Below, piece by piece: positions 20,713 to 30,062 of a DNA stretch of 64,000 nt. The translations under genes and the position numbers were made by a program. The stretch lies in NCBI RefSeq assembly GCF_030408915.1, contig NZ_CP047654.1, positions 186,001-250,000 of the forward strand, given 5' to 3'. This stretch comes from Corynebacterium guangdongense. GTDB taxonomy: Bacteria > Actinomycetota > Actinomycetes > Mycobacteriales > Mycobacteriaceae. The notes under the pieces were generated by a model. It saw nothing but the letters and a program-made list of their open reading frames with translations. It did not search any database and was not told the origin of the DNA. Each line of letters opens with the position of its first letter. Within the stretch, counting starts at the first letter, position 1.

Positions 20713-21039
20713 TTATAACGCCGGTGAATCATCCGGATCGGTGACGGTGACGCCGTAGATGGCGCGACCCATGTAGAAGGAGCCGACTGAGCCGATGATC
20801 CAGACGGCGGCGATGGCGAGGACGGCGCGGAGGAAGTCGTTGAGATCGAATCCCTGCGTACTCCAGTCGTCGATGAGCTTGGCGATGATCACCAGGGGGA
20901 AGGCCACACCGACGGTGGGGCCGATGACGTTGGCCCGGGTGAGGGCGTTCGGCGCCCGCCACTGCGCCACGGCGGTACCGGCGACCATGATGGTCGCGAG
21001 AATGACGATGACGGCGACGACAATTTCTGGGATGCTCAT
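20713..21039 (-). CDS. mrpG: Mrp cation/proton antiporter subunit G
   Basis: 108-residue membrane subunit with three hydrophobic segments (IVVAVIVILATIMVAGTAVAQW, the GVAFPLVIIAKLI region, and AVLAIAAVWIIGSVGSFYMG), as in MnhG/MrpG. It is the last gene of the operon, 3 bp after mrpF. The complex exchanges Na+ or K+ for protons in the plasma membrane and needs all subunits in studied systems. Confidence 0.9.
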   Translation of the reverse strand: MSIPEIVVAVIVILATIMVAGTAVAQWRAPNALTRANVIGPTVGVAFPLVIIAKLIDDWSTQGFDLNDFLRAVLAIAAVWIIGSVGSFYMGRAIYGVTVTDPDDSPAL

Positions 21040-21042
21040 GCC

Positions 21043-21315
21043 TTACCTCCGGCCTCTCGAGATGATGCGAGACATGGACAGCGTGGGTAGCACGCCGGCG
21101 ACGAGCGCGGCGAGGATCGCCACCTCGTAGTCGATCATCGTGTCGTTCGGGATGGTCCAGATCAGGTAGATCAGGACCATCGAATAGAAGACCAGGTCCG
21201 ACAGGACCGCACGGGTCAGTCGGTCACGGGCGACGAGGATGAGGACGAGCCCCGAGAGGAGGCTGAGCGCGATGATGAAGATGCAGACGAGCAGAATCCA
21301 CTCAAACGGTGTCAT
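21043..21315 (-). CDS. mrpF: Mrp cation/proton antiporter subunit F
   Basis: 90-residue subunit with three membrane helices and the conserved LVARDRLTRAVLSDLVFYSM stretch of MnhF/MrpF between helices 1 and 2. Its start overlaps the last base of the mrpE stop, so it is translationally coupled. Confidence 0.9.
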   Translation of the reverse strand: MTPFEWILLVCIFIIALSLLSGLVLILVARDRLTRAVLSDLVFYSMVLIYLIWTIPNDTMIDYEVAILAALVAGVLPTLSMSRIISRGRR

Positions 21316-21728
21316 TACTTCGGCTCCTTCGGCAGGTAGTCGATGACGTAGCCCTCGCTGACGGCGGTGGCCGGGCCCTGGCCGGGCACGCCATGGTCGA
21401 TGCCCTTGACCTTCGGCTGCAGCCGCTCCTCCATATCGGCCAGGCCGGCGATGATGTCCGCCGGATCGCCGCCGAAGGCGTCCTGGACGATGAGCAGGCG
21501 GGGCTCTCCCGGCTCCGCCGGTTCGCGAAAGCCGAGGGCGAGGGTCGACGGGGTGGCGGTGATCGACGTGGAGAACCAGAACAGATCCCGGTCACTGGTC
21601 AGACGCAGCGGGTAATAGACGATGACCGGTTTGAACCCGGTGGCAGGGTTGAAAGCCTTGGCCACCACGCCGAAGCCGGCGGCGAAGATCTCCTTGATCA
21701 ACCACAGCACGTAGGTTATGGCGTGCAT
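21315..21728 (-). CDS. mrpE: Mrp cation/proton antiporter subunit E
   Basis: 137-residue subunit of the MnhE family, somewhat shorter than the ~160 residues common in Firmicutes because it opens directly with a single amphipathic/hydrophobic helix (ITYVLWLIKEIFAAGFGVVAKAF). The soluble domain has the family motif GFKPVIVYYPLRLTSDRDLFWFSTSI and the SLTLGF-like STLALGF segment. Its start overlaps the mrpD stop. Confidence 0.88.
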   Translation of the reverse strand: MHAITYVLWLIKEIFAAGFGVVAKAFNPATGFKPVIVYYPLRLTSDRDLFWFSTSITATPSTLALGFREPAEPGEPRLLIVQDAFGGDPADIIAGLADMEERLQPKVKGIDHGVPGQGPATAVSEGYVIDYLPKEPK

Positions 21729-23257
21729 CAGATACCTCCCTGCAGATCGGTCATGTCCGGAATGCCGACGGGGTCGTCACCCAGGACGGCGTCGGAGTAG
21801 GCGTCGACGTCGAGCAGCCCGTCGGTGGCGTGGTGCACGGAACCCAGCAGCGGGCCGGCGAAGACGAACATGGCGACCGAGATGAGCACCATGACCGCGC
21901 TAGGCGCCAGGACGGACCAGCGGATCGTGACCGCGGCGTCGTAGCGCTGCATGTCCGGCCCCCAGAACACGTTCTGCCACACGCGCAGCATGGAAAGCAG
22001 GGCGCCGACCGAGGCGACGATGACGGCCGTGATGACGACGATCGAGCGGGCGTCACCCGTCGAGGCGGCGGAGACGACCAGGCCGACCTTGCCCCACATT
22101 CCCGAGAACACCGGGAACCCGACCACGGAGAAGGCGCCGGCGGCAAAGACAGCCGCCGTCCACGGCTCACGGCGCATCAGCCCCGAGAGCCGTTTCAGGC
22201 GTCCGGTGCCGTAGGTCTCCTCGATGGCGCCGGAGTTGAGAATCAGCGCCCCCATCGTGATCATGTGGTGCAGCGTGTACAGGATGGCGGCGGACAGCGC
22301 CAGCCGCGGACTGTCCGCGGCGAAGGCGAGCATCACCAGGATGAACGGCATGCCGTTAACCATCTGGTAGGCCAGGACACGACGGATGGAGTTCTCGGCC
22401 AGCCCGGCGAAGGCGCCGATCATCATGGAAATCACCATCACGACGATGATCAGCCAGTTCCACCTCTCGTCGAGGTCGAAAATGACCACCCAGATGCGCA
22501 TGAGCATGTACACGGCGACCTTGGTGTGGATGCCGGAGAAGATGCCCATCACCGCCGCGCTGGTCGACGGGTACGTCCGCGGCAGCCAGGTGTGGACCGG
22601 GAACAGGCCAGCCTTGACGGCGATGGCGACGACGACGACGCCCACGGCGACGGTCGCCGGGCCGTTGCCCGCCGCCACCCCCTGGAGCGCCGCGATGTTG
22701 ACGGCGCCGGTGACGCCGTAGACCAGCCCGACGCCCAGGACCAGCAGGGTGGACGCCGCCAGGTTGACGAGGACGAAGAGTCGGCCCGCCGTGAGCCTGT
22801 CCGGGGTTCCCGTCATGGCCAGCAGTCCGTAGGACGGCAGCAGCATCACTTCGATCATGACGAAGAAGTTGAAGAGGTCGGCGGTGAGAAACGCGCCGTT
22901 GGCGCCGGTGATGAGGATCAGCGTCAGCGCCGGATAGAAGCGTGCTTCGGTCTCGCCGGCGGCGGTGGCGAACCAGTTGGCGGTCACCGCCACGATCATC
23001 GAGGTGATGATCATGATCGCCGAGAACCCGTCGGCGGCGAAGACGATGCCCGCGCCACCCGGGTAGAGACCGATCACGTGCGCGACCGTGCCCTGGTCCA
23101 GGGTCACCCAGTAGAGCCAGACACCGGCGATGACGCCGAGGGCGGGAACGATGATGTGGAGGGCGTCGCGAAGCCACTTCCACGGGCTGAGGACGGCGAA
23201 GGCTGCGGCGAGCAGCGGGACACCGACGAACAGGGGGAGTGCGACGTCAACGTTCAT
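21728..23257 (-). CDS. mrpD: Mrp cation/proton antiporter subunit D
   Basis: 509-residue NuoN/NuoM-like proton-channel subunit with about 14 membrane helices. The proton-antiporter core contains NFFVMIEVMLLPSYGLLAM with the intramembrane Glu, and VKAGLFPVHTWLPRTYPSTSAAVMG with the conserved Lys and His. It overlaps mrpC upstream and mrpE downstream by single bases. Confidence 0.94.
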   Translation of the reverse strand: MNVDVALPLFVGVPLLAAAFAVLSPWKWLRDALHIIVPALGVIAGVWLYWVTLDQGTVAHVIGLYPGGAGIVFAADGFSAIMIITSMIVAVTANWFATAAGETEARFYPALTLILITGANGAFLTADLFNFFVMIEVMLLPSYGLLAMTGTPDRLTAGRLFVLVNLAASTLLVLGVGLVYGVTGAVNIAALQGVAAGNGPATVAVGVVVVAIAVKAGLFPVHTWLPRTYPSTSAAVMGIFSGIHTKVAVYMLMRIWVVIFDLDERWNWLIIVVMVISMMIGAFAGLAENSIRRVLAYQMVNGMPFILVMLAFAADSPRLALSAAILYTLHHMITMGALILNSGAIEETYGTGRLKRLSGLMRREPWTAAVFAAGAFSVVGFPVFSGMWGKVGLVVSAASTGDARSIVVITAVIVASVGALLSMLRVWQNVFWGPDMQRYDAAVTIRWSVLAPSAVMVLISVAMFVFAGPLLGSVHHATDGLLDVDAYSDAVLGDDPVGIPDMTDLQGGI

Positions 23258-23685
23258 CAGTTGCGCCCCTTTCCGTTGGCGTGGACCCGGCGGGACGCGC
23301 GGCCCAGCGTGGAGAAGGGATCGCCGCTGTGGAAGCCGTCCGGACCGCGGGTGTCAGGAACCTCCGAGGGGGCCTCCTTCCGGGTGTCCCGGGTGTCGTC
23401 GTCGTTGCCCAGGGCCGCCATCATCAGCAGCAGCGTCGTGGTCGCCATCGCGATGACGATGGCGGTCAGGACGAACGCCTGCGGCAGCGGATCGGAAAAA
23501 TCGGCGACGTCGCCCCGGCCGGGAAAGGCTTCCCCGCGCCAGGCGCCGACCCCGGAGGCCAGCAACGTGAGGTTGGAGGCATGGCCGAACAGGGACATGC
23601 CGAAGATGATCCGGACCAGTCCGCGCTGCAGCACGAGGAACACCGCACCGGTGACCAGGATAGCGATGGTCAAAGCCATGATCAT
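23257..23685 (-). CDS. mrpC: Mrp cation/proton antiporter subunit C
   Basis: 142-residue NuoK-like subunit: three hydrophobic segments with the family stretch RGLVRIIFGMSLFGHASNLTLLASG between the first and second. A hydrophilic C-terminal tail of about 45 residues (DDDTRDTRKEAPSEV onward) exceeds the usual end of the family. It starts 2 bp after mrpA. Confidence 0.92.
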   Translation of the reverse strand: MIMALTIAILVTGAVFLVLQRGLVRIIFGMSLFGHASNLTLLASGVGAWRGEAFPGRGDVADFSDPLPQAFVLTAIVIAMATTTLLLMMAALGNDDDTRDTRKEAPSEVPDTRGPDGFHSGDPFSTLGRASRRVHANGKGRN

Positions 23686-23687
23686 GG

Positions 23688-26603
23688 TTAGTTATCCTCC
23701 TTAATCGTTCGAACCGAGCGCGGGGGTTTCGGGGCGGCGGCGGGATTCAGCGGGACCGGGAACGGCTCGTCCACGTCCTCCGGCGCCACCACCTCCGGGG
23801 TGGTCGGCAGAGCCGAGTCCTCGTCGTGGGCGTAGTTGAGTTCGCTGACCTCGCCCGTGCCCGGGCGCAGGTAACCGCCCAAGGCGTTGATGGCCATGGT
23901 CAGCATGCCCAGCACCGCCAGGTAGATGCCCGCGTCGAAGATGAGCGACGTGGTCAGGTGTTCGCCGAGGATCTCGCCATGAATGAAGTAGAGGAACCCG
24001 CCCTCGACCAGGCCCAGGAACCCGGCGGAAAGGGCGACGAGGATGCCCACGCCCGTCAGCCAGATCGGGGTGTTCTTCGACACCACCGGCCGGTCCGAAC
24101 CGTAGGACATGTACGCCAGCCCGAACGCGGTGGCCATGACCAGGGCGGCCACGAAGCCACCGCCCGGGGCGTTGTGGCCGCGGAAGAAGATCAGCACATT
24201 GAGCACCGCCAGCACCGGAACGACCAGCCTGGTCAGGTACCGCAGGGGAAGCGAATTCAGCTGCGACTGGCCGAAGGGGCGGGGGTGCGTGCCCCGCAGG
24301 AACGGGTAGCGCGGCATGGAGGAGGTGACGGCGGCCAGCACCACGGCGGCCATGCCGAGGACGGAGAGTTCGCCCAGGGTGTCGAAGCTGCGGAATTCAA
24401 CGATGATGACGGCGACGATGTTGGTGCCGCCGGTGATGTCGTAACCGTTGTCCAGGTACCACATGGCCAGCTCGGAACGGTCGCGCCGTCCCAGCAGGGC
24501 ATGAACCGCGGCGAAAGCGGCGATGCCGGCCAGAATCGCCACCACCAGCGAGCCAATCTGGTGGGGGCGCGACACCGGCGGGAACAGCCGGGGCTGGTGA
24601 CGCACGACCATGTAGATCACGATCACCGTCAGCGCCTCGACCAGAAGCTGGGTAAGCGCCACGTCCGGGGCGCCGAGCAGCATCATCTGCAGGGACATGC
24701 CGACGCCGACGGTGCCGAGCAGCACCGCAGCCGTGAGCCGGGAGCGCGTGACGATGAGTCCAGCGACGGACAGGCCGATGATCCCCAGCGGGAGGAGATC
24801 CCAGGGGTTGTCAAGTCCCTCGGCGCGCGGAGCCATCGCTACGTTGTCCACCCCGGTGGTCAGCAGAATGCTGGAACCGGCCAGCGCGACGAGAAGCATG
24901 ATGATCCACAGCAGGTGGCGGCCCGGGGTGTAGCTGTCCGCCATGGCCGCGAGGCCGCGGCCGAGGCCACGGGCCCCGGAAATGAGTCCGGCGAGGACGT
25001 CGTTGCCGTTGACGGGCAACAGCGGGCGGGACTCGGCGGCGGCAAAAAGCTTCTTCCGTCCGAACAGGGCGAGGACGCCGGCGGCGATCACCACGAGTGA
25101 GACGATGAGCGGCAGGTTGATCCCGTGCCACAGCGCCAGGTGCGTCGGCTCCGCGGCCGGGCTGATCGCCTGGACGGCCGCGGTGATCGGTTCGGAGATC
25201 GGGTTGAGCAGGAAGATCAGGACCACGGACAGCCAGCCCGGCACAGCGGCGGGCAGCCAGAGCGCGACCGGGGCCTCCTTGACGTGCGCCAAATCCCGCG
25301 GGCCGTCGAAGAAGGCGCCCAGCACGATCTTCGCGGAGTAGAGGAAGGTGAGGAAAGCCGCCACGCCGGCGACGAGGACCAGCCACACGGAGACCTCCTG
25401 GAAGGCCGTCAGCATCGACTCCTTGGAGATGAAACCGAAGAGCGGGGGAACCGCGGCCATGGAGGCGGCGGCGACGGTCATCGACACGAAGGTGAACGGC
25501 ATCCGGTTCCAGAGTGCGCCGAGGCGACGAATGTCCCTCGAGCCGGCCTGGTGGTCGACGACGCCGACGAGCATGAACAGCGAAGACTTGAACAGCGCGT
25601 GGGCCAGCGTGTGGGTCAGCGCGGCGGCGAGGGCGAATTCCGTGCCGACGCCGATCGTGGCCACAATCCAGCCGAGGTGGGAGACCGTCGAATACGCGGT
25701 CAGGTGCTTCAGATCCGTCTTCTGGATGGCGAACACCGCCGACATGATGGCGGTGAACAGGCCGACGCCGATGAGCAACCAGTTCCACGTCGGGTTGTCG
25801 TGGAAGATCGTCGAGAAACGCAGCAGCAGGTAGATGCCGGCCTTGACGACCGCCGCCGCGTGCAGGAACGCCGACACCGGCGTCGCCGCGGCCATGGCCT
25901 CCGGCAGCCAGAAGTGGAAGGGGAACTGCGCCGCCTTGGTGAAGGCCGAGACCGCCACCAGGACCGCGACCAGCGTCGTCAGGCCCGGGCGCTCGCTCCA
26001 CACCCCGGAGGCGAAGATGGTCTGCAGATCCGTCGAACCCGCCGCGACCGCCGCCAGCGACAGGCCGGCCAGCAGGGTCAGACCGCCGGTGAAGGTGAGG
26101 ATGAGGGTGCGCATCGCCCCCGCCTCCCCGCCGGAACCGGAGCGGGCGATGAGCAGGAAAGATGCGATGGAGACGAGCTCCCACGCGGTGAACAGGACGA
26201 ACACGTCGCCGGCGAACACCAGCAGCACCACCGACAGCGTAAAGGCCGTCATGAGCAGGTAGAAGCTATGGTTTCCGGTTTCCTTGGGCAGATACGCCGC
26301 GGAATAGAAGAACACGACCGCGCCGATGACCAGCGCCAGCAGCGCGAAGAAGACGCCGAGCCCGTCACCGTGCAGCGAGAGGACGACATCACCTCCCGGG
26401 CCGAGCAGGTCCGGTATCCAGACGGTTTGCCAGGTCAGCGGCTCACCCGACAGGACGTCCGGCAGGCGGACCCCCAACACGACGGCCGCGGCGGCGAGAA
26501 TGAGTCCCAACGGCCATCCCGCACCACGATTGAACAGCCGCACTGCGAACGGTGACAGGATCACTGCCGCCGACGCCAAGGCGACAACCAACAAGAGGGT
26601 CAC
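23688..26603 (-). CDS. mrpA: Mrp cation/proton antiporter subunit A fused to B
   Basis: 971-residue NuoL-like subunit that heads the operon. The N-terminal ~750 residues hold the antiporter core (FTAWELVSIASFLLI, FPFHFWLPEAMAAATPVSAFLHAAAVVKAG, HTLAHALFKSSLFML) plus the extra C-terminal helices of MrpA. Residues ~780-930 are an MnhB/MrpB domain (LVVPVLAVLNVLIFFRGHNAPGGGFVAALV), so no separate mrpB exists. The start is GTG 26603. A promoter with TTGGGT (26691-26686) and TAAAAT (26667-26662), 18-bp spacing, lies upstream, giving a leader of about 50 nt. Confidence 0.95.
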   Translation of the reverse strand: MTLLLVVALASAAVILSPFAVRLFNRGAGWPLGLILAAAAVVLGVRLPDVLSGEPLTWQTVWIPDLLGPGGDVVLSLHGDGLGVFFALLALVIGAVVFFYSAAYLPKETGNHSFYLLMTAFTLSVVLLVFAGDVFVLFTAWELVSIASFLLIARSGSGGEAGAMRTLILTFTGGLTLLAGLSLAAVAAGSTDLQTIFASGVWSERPGLTTLVAVLVAVSAFTKAAQFPFHFWLPEAMAAATPVSAFLHAAAVVKAGIYLLLRFSTIFHDNPTWNWLLIGVGLFTAIMSAVFAIQKTDLKHLTAYSTVSHLGWIVATIGVGTEFALAAALTHTLAHALFKSSLFMLVGVVDHQAGSRDIRRLGALWNRMPFTFVSMTVAAASMAAVPPLFGFISKESMLTAFQEVSVWLVLVAGVAAFLTFLYSAKIVLGAFFDGPRDLAHVKEAPVALWLPAAVPGWLSVVLIFLLNPISEPITAAVQAISPAAEPTHLALWHGINLPLIVSLVVIAAGVLALFGRKKLFAAAESRPLLPVNGNDVLAGLISGARGLGRGLAAMADSYTPGRHLLWIIMLLVALAGSSILLTTGVDNVAMAPRAEGLDNPWDLLPLGIIGLSVAGLIVTRSRLTAAVLLGTVGVGMSLQMMLLGAPDVALTQLLVEALTVIVIYMVVRHQPRLFPPVSRPHQIGSLVVAILAGIAAFAAVHALLGRRDRSELAMWYLDNGYDITGGTNIVAVIIVEFRSFDTLGELSVLGMAAVVLAAVTSSMPRYPFLRGTHPRPFGQSQLNSLPLRYLTRLVVPVLAVLNVLIFFRGHNAPGGGFVAALVMATAFGLAYMSYGSDRPVVSKNTPIWLTGVGILVALSAGFLGLVEGGFLYFIHGEILGEHLTTSLIFDAGIYLAVLGMLTMAINALGGYLRPGTGEVSELNYAHDEDSALPTTPEVVAPEDVDEPFPVPLNPAAAPKPPRSVRTIKEDN

Positions 26604-26661
26604 CGGCTATCACTTCCCACAGGGTCGATGTCGTGTTCACCCTCGGCCCCGCGCCCAGCCA

Positions 26662-26691
26662 ATTTTACGCTTGGTGGCAGGCGCGACCCAA
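26662..26691 (-). promoter_or_regulatory. Promoter of the mrp operon
   Basis: TTGGGT (26691-26686), 18-bp spacer, TAAAAT (26667-26662); expected start near 26655. Confidence 0.55.
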
Positions 26692-26773
26692 GGGCACTCC
26701 CATGTACCTTACAGACCACCAATCCCCGGTGTGCCTACCCCCGCCGTCAAAATCCTGCGGATACCTTGACACC

Positions 26774-28186
26774 ATGAGTCGAGTTCGCGCACTAGTTCTG
26801 AGCCTGTTGACGCTGATCCCCCTTGTGCTCGCCGGGGTCTACGTCGGCGTCGGCGGTCTCGATCCCGCCCGTACGTGGACGTCCGACTCGGCCGAAGCGC
26901 CCTCCGGCGCGCCCGCTGACGCCCTCACCGCCGTCGACCTCGTCGACGCGCGCCGGGCGGCCGGTGAGGCCTCGTCCCAGGCGGGTTTCCTCACCGCCGG
27001 CACCCAGGAGCTCGTCGACGGCACCGCGGCTCTGCGTGAGGGCGCCGACCAGCTGAGCGCCGGTGCGGCCACCGCCTCCACCGGCGCCCAGGAGCTCGCC
27101 GACGGCATGATCCAGCTGCAGGCCGGCACCGCGAACCTTGGCGTGGGCGCGACCGAGGTGGCCGACGCCGTGGGCACCACCGTCGACGCCGTCATCGGCG
27201 TCAATGTCGTCCGCGGGCAGGCCGTCGGGGCGATCGACCGCACCCTCGCTGAGCTGGCGGGCAACGACGACCCCGACGTCGTCGCCGTCCGTGAGGAGCT
27301 CGCCGGTCTGCGTGACCAGCTGGGCGGCATGGAGGTCGCCACCAACGACATGGAGCGGCTCCGCGACGGCTCCCGGGAGATCGCCAACCAGTTGACCACT
27401 CCCGGTTTCGCCTTCCACGACGGCATCTACAGCGCCACCAACGGTGCCTCCAACCTCAATATGGGCCTCAACGACCTCGAGACGGGACTGACTTCCGCGG
27501 TCGACGGCGTCGTCGCCCTCGACGACGGCGCCCAGCGCGTCGACGACATGGCAGATCAGACCAAGGCCCGCGTCGACAACGTCAACCGTGCGATGCCGGT
27601 CGTCTGGCCCGGCGCGGCGGAAGACGCCGGGGAGGGGGCACTGCACTCCGTTTCGCCGATCGTCGCGATGCTGGTCGCGGCCCTGGCCATGCTCGTCGGG
27701 GTCGGCCTGGGGATCGCCGTGCGGCTGTGGCCGCAACGGCGCTGGGTCACTCTCCTCGGCGGCACCTTCGGCGCCGTCGTCGGCGGGCTGGTCGCGCTCA
27801 TGGTCCTGACGAGCGGCCTGAGTGCGACGTCCGTCTGGATCTCGGCCCTGGCTCTGGCCCTGGGCGTGCTCGCCACGGCCGGGGTCACCGTCCTGCTGAC
27901 CCGGCTGGCGGGTGTGGGCCTCGGCTCGGCCCTCGCCGGAGTTCTGGCGATCGCGCAGGTCGGTGTCGTTGGCTGGGTGTGGCGTAAGGCGTCCACGGCG
28001 GAGGTCGCGGAATGGGCGCAGGCCGTCTCCGGGCTCATGCCGCTGCACTGGAACACCGCGACGCTGACCGCCGCCGGCAACCAGGGCGACGCGACCCAGA
28101 TGTGGCTCGGCCTGGCCGTGCTCGCGGTGATCGCGGTACCGGGACTGATCGCGGTGGCCACGGGGCCGAAACAGGCGCCCGCCTGA
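26774..28186 (+). CDS. YhgE/Pip-like membrane protein
   Basis: 470-residue protein. It has an N-terminal membrane anchor (ALVLSLLTLIPLVLAGVYVG), a ~270-residue extracytoplasmic region full of Gly/Ala heptad-like repeats (LVDGTAALREGADQLSAGAATASTGAQELADG), then five or six membrane helices from ~300 to the C terminus. This is the YhgE/Pip (phage infection protein-like) and ABC-2-like layout of actinobacteria; some relatives act in type VII secretion or lipid-related export, but no function is assignable here. Start ATG 26774 is leaderless (TACCTT 26762-26767, 6 nt spacing). Divergent from the mrp operon. Confidence 0.72.
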   Translation: MSRVRALVLSLLTLIPLVLAGVYVGVGGLDPARTWTSDSAEAPSGAPADALTAVDLVDARRAAGEASSQAGFLTAGTQELVDGTAALREGADQLSAGAATASTGAQELADGMIQLQAGTANLGVGATEVADAVGTTVDAVIGVNVVRGQAVGAIDRTLAELAGNDDPDVVAVREELAGLRDQLGGMEVATNDMERLRDGSREIANQLTTPGFAFHDGIYSATNGASNLNMGLNDLETGLTSAVDGVVALDDGAQRVDDMADQTKARVDNVNRAMPVVWPGAAEDAGEGALHSVSPIVAMLVAALAMLVGVGLGIAVRLWPQRRWVTLLGGTFGAVVGGLVALMVLTSGLSATSVWISALALALGVLATAGVTVLLTRLAGVGLGSALAGVLAIAQVGVVGWVWRKASTAEVAEWAQAVSGLMPLHWNTATLTAAGNQGDATQMWLGLAVLAVIAVPGLIAVATGPKQAPA

Positions 28187-28252
28187 GGCCGAGGTCCACG
28201 CGTGCTGCCCGGGTCGCTGGTTGGCTCCGCGGATAGCGGCACAAAACCCAGG

Positions 28253-28337
28253 GTGAGGAACCCAGGGTCGGCACTGACCCTGGGTTCTGGACCCCCGTTG
28301 CGGACTCACCCGGGGGTTGTGACCCTGGGATCCTCAC
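28253..28337. repeat. Nested inverted repeats in the gap before tRNA-Pro
   Basis: Four copies of an ACCCTGGG/CCCAGGGT element. Outer arms gtgaggaacccagggtc (28253-28269) and its complement (28321-28337) match at 16 of 17 positions. An inner perfect 11-bp hairpin pairs 28259-28269 with 28276-28286. A third hairpin pairs acccccg with cgggggt (28291-28297, 28311-28317). The inner hairpin alone could terminate the YhgE-like gene; the whole forms two mutually exclusive folds. Confidence 0.7.
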
Positions 28338-28368
28338 TCCGGACTCTGCGAAAGCCGTGGAAAGCAAC

Positions 28369-28396
28369 GAACCCCAGTCAAGAATGACTGGGGTTC
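28369..28396 (-). terminator. Terminator of tRNA-Pro
   Basis: Perfect 12-bp stem gaaccccagtca / tgactggggttc with a 4-nt loop, 9 nt after the tRNA 3' end on the minus strand, followed by a T-containing stretch GTTGCTTT. Confidence 0.8.
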
Positions 28397-28405
28397 TCGC
28401 AGTGG

Positions 28406-28479
<74 letters not shown>

Positions 28480-28552
28480 GTTGTCCGCTGCAGTGCTCTG
28501 CGGTACGGATCAGTACTTTATCCCCACTGGGCGGAAGAAACAAAACGGCTGG

Positions 28553-29491
28553 TCAGCTCCGTTCGGTGATCTTCAGCAGCGTCGCTGACGGCGGGCACCA
28601 CAACCGGATCGGCGCGAACTTGGAGGTGCCCAGTCCGTTGGACACGTGCAGGTTCATGTCTCCGTGCTTGTGCAACCCGGCGGCGCGGGCCGGTTCGATG
28701 CCGGAGTTGGTGGTCAGGGCACGGCCACCCGGCAGGCAGATCTGGCCGCCGTGGGTGTGCCCGGCGAGGGCGAGCTGGTAGCCGTCGGCGGCGAAGCGGT
28801 CCAGCACGCGTGGGTAGGGGGCGTGCAGCAGCGCCAGAGAGAGGTCGGCGTCGGCGTTGGGGGGACCGGCGATGGTCGAGTAGTCGTCGAGGTCGTGGTG
28901 CGGGTCGTCGACGCCGGCGGCGGCCAGGCGGACGGGGCCGACCTGGAACTCGAGGCGTTTGTGGGTGGCGTCGCGCCAACCGCGTTCGATGAAGGCGGCG
29001 CGCATGTCCCGCCAGGGAAGGTCTACGTAGGAGGGTTTCCGCTTCGCGCCGGTCAGGTAGGTCAGCGGGTTCGAGAGTTTCGGCGCCCAGTAATCGTTGG
29101 TGCCGAAGATGAACATGCCCGGGCGCGCCAGGAGCGGGCCCAGCGCGGCGAGGACGTCGGGGACGGCGTGCTCGTCGGAGAGGTTGTCGCCAGTGTTGAT
29201 GACCAGGTCCGGGTGGAGAGAGTCGAGCGCCGAGACCCAGGCGGTCTTCTGCTCCTGGCCCGGGATCATGTGCAGGTCGGAGACGTGCAGGATGCGAAAC
29301 TCCGGGGCCCCGCGCAGCGTGCCCGGCTCGAGGAGCGGCAGGGTGTACTGGTGCAGGCGGAAATCGGTGAGCTGGCTGACTCCCCAGGCGGCGAGCCCGG
29401 CGCCCGCGGCTGCCCCGACACCGACCCCGACACCGATCCGGACACCGAGGCGGGCGGCGAGAGTCTTCAACAAGGTATTGCGGGTGTTCAC
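28553..29491 (-). CDS. Metallophosphoesterase, membrane-anchored
   Basis: 312-residue calcineurin-like phosphoesterase. A Gly/Ala/Val-rich hydrophobic N-terminal segment (~15-35) probably anchors it, and the catalytic domain has the family metal motifs in order: HVSDLHMIPG, VINTGDNLSD, FGTNDYW (Asn in place of the usual GNHD spacing) and LALAGHTHGGQICLPG. The substrate is unknown. The GTG at 29491 is preferred because TAGGCT (29504-29499) ends 7 nt before it; longer in-frame starts overlap the divergent YqeY gene. Confidence 0.88.
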   Translation of the reverse strand: MNTRNTLLKTLAARLGVRIGVGVGVGAAAGAGLAAWGVSQLTDFRLHQYTLPLLEPGTLRGAPEFRILHVSDLHMIPGQEQKTAWVSALDSLHPDLVINTGDNLSDEHAVPDVLAALGPLLARPGMFIFGTNDYWAPKLSNPLTYLTGAKRKPSYVDLPWRDMRAAFIERGWRDATHKRLEFQVGPVRLAAAGVDDPHHDLDDYSTIAGPPNADADLSLALLHAPYPRVLDRFAADGYQLALAGHTHGGQICLPGGRALTTNSGIEPARAAGLHKHGDMNLHVSNGLGTSKFAPIRLWCPPSATLLKITERS

Positions 29492-29537
29492 GCGGGCCAG
29501 CCTACCCGGCGGTAACGGGCGGGGTATCTTGGCGCGT

Positions 29538-30011
29538 ATGAGTGAACTGAAGGAAACCATCCGTGAAGACATGAAGACGGCGATGAAGGCCAAGGACAAG
29601 GAGCGTCTCGGCGCCATCCGCATGCTGCTGGCTGCGATCCAGGCAGAGGAGACCACCGGGGCCAAGCATGAGGTGACTGACGAGGAGATCATCAAGGTGG
29701 TGGCGCGCGAGATCAAGAAGCGTCGTGAGTCCGCCGAGATCTACACCGCCAACGGTCGCGAGGACCTGGCGGCGACCGAGCTCGCCGAGGTCGCCGTGCT
29801 GGAGACCTACCAGCCCTCCCAGCTTGACGACGCCGGCGTCGACAAGCTCGTGGAGGACGCCGTCGCCGCGGTGGCGGCTGAACAGGGTGTCGCACCGGCC
29901 GAGATCGGCATGAAGCAGATGGGGCAGGTCATGAAGGAGGCCAACGCCAGGGCGGGCGGCTCCGTGGACGGCAAGCGCCTTTCCGCGGCCGTCAAGCAGC
30001 GTCTGGGCTAG
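29538..30011 (+). CDS. YqeY/GatB-like domain protein
   Basis: 157-residue soluble protein with the YqeY fold: an N-terminal helical half (IREDMKTAMKAKDKERLGAIRMLLAAIQ) and a C-terminal half ending MGQVMKEANARAGGSVDGKRLSAAVKQ, which resembles the tail domain of GatB that contacts tRNA. Its cellular role is not settled. ATG 29538 is leaderless (TATCTT 29525-29530 ends 7 nt before). It diverges from the phosphoesterase, with overlapping promoters in 46 bp. Confidence 0.9.
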   Translation: MSELKETIREDMKTAMKAKDKERLGAIRMLLAAIQAEETTGAKHEVTDEEIIKVVAREIKKRRESAEIYTANGREDLAATELAEVAVLETYQPSQLDDAGVDKLVEDAVAAVAAEQGVAPAEIGMKQMGQVMKEANARAGGSVDGKRLSAAVKQRLG

Positions 30012-30019
30012 GAAAAAGG

Positions 30020-30055
30020 GGAAGCGCCGGTGGGAGAGTGTCCACCGGCGCTTCC
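30020..30055. terminator. Bidirectional terminator between yqeY-like gene and ponA
   Basis: Perfect 14-bp stem ggaagcgccggtgg / ccaccggcgcttcc with an 8-nt loop, flanked by an A-run on the left and GCATTTT on the right; the two genes converge here. Confidence 0.9.
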
Positions 30056-30062
30056 GCATTTT

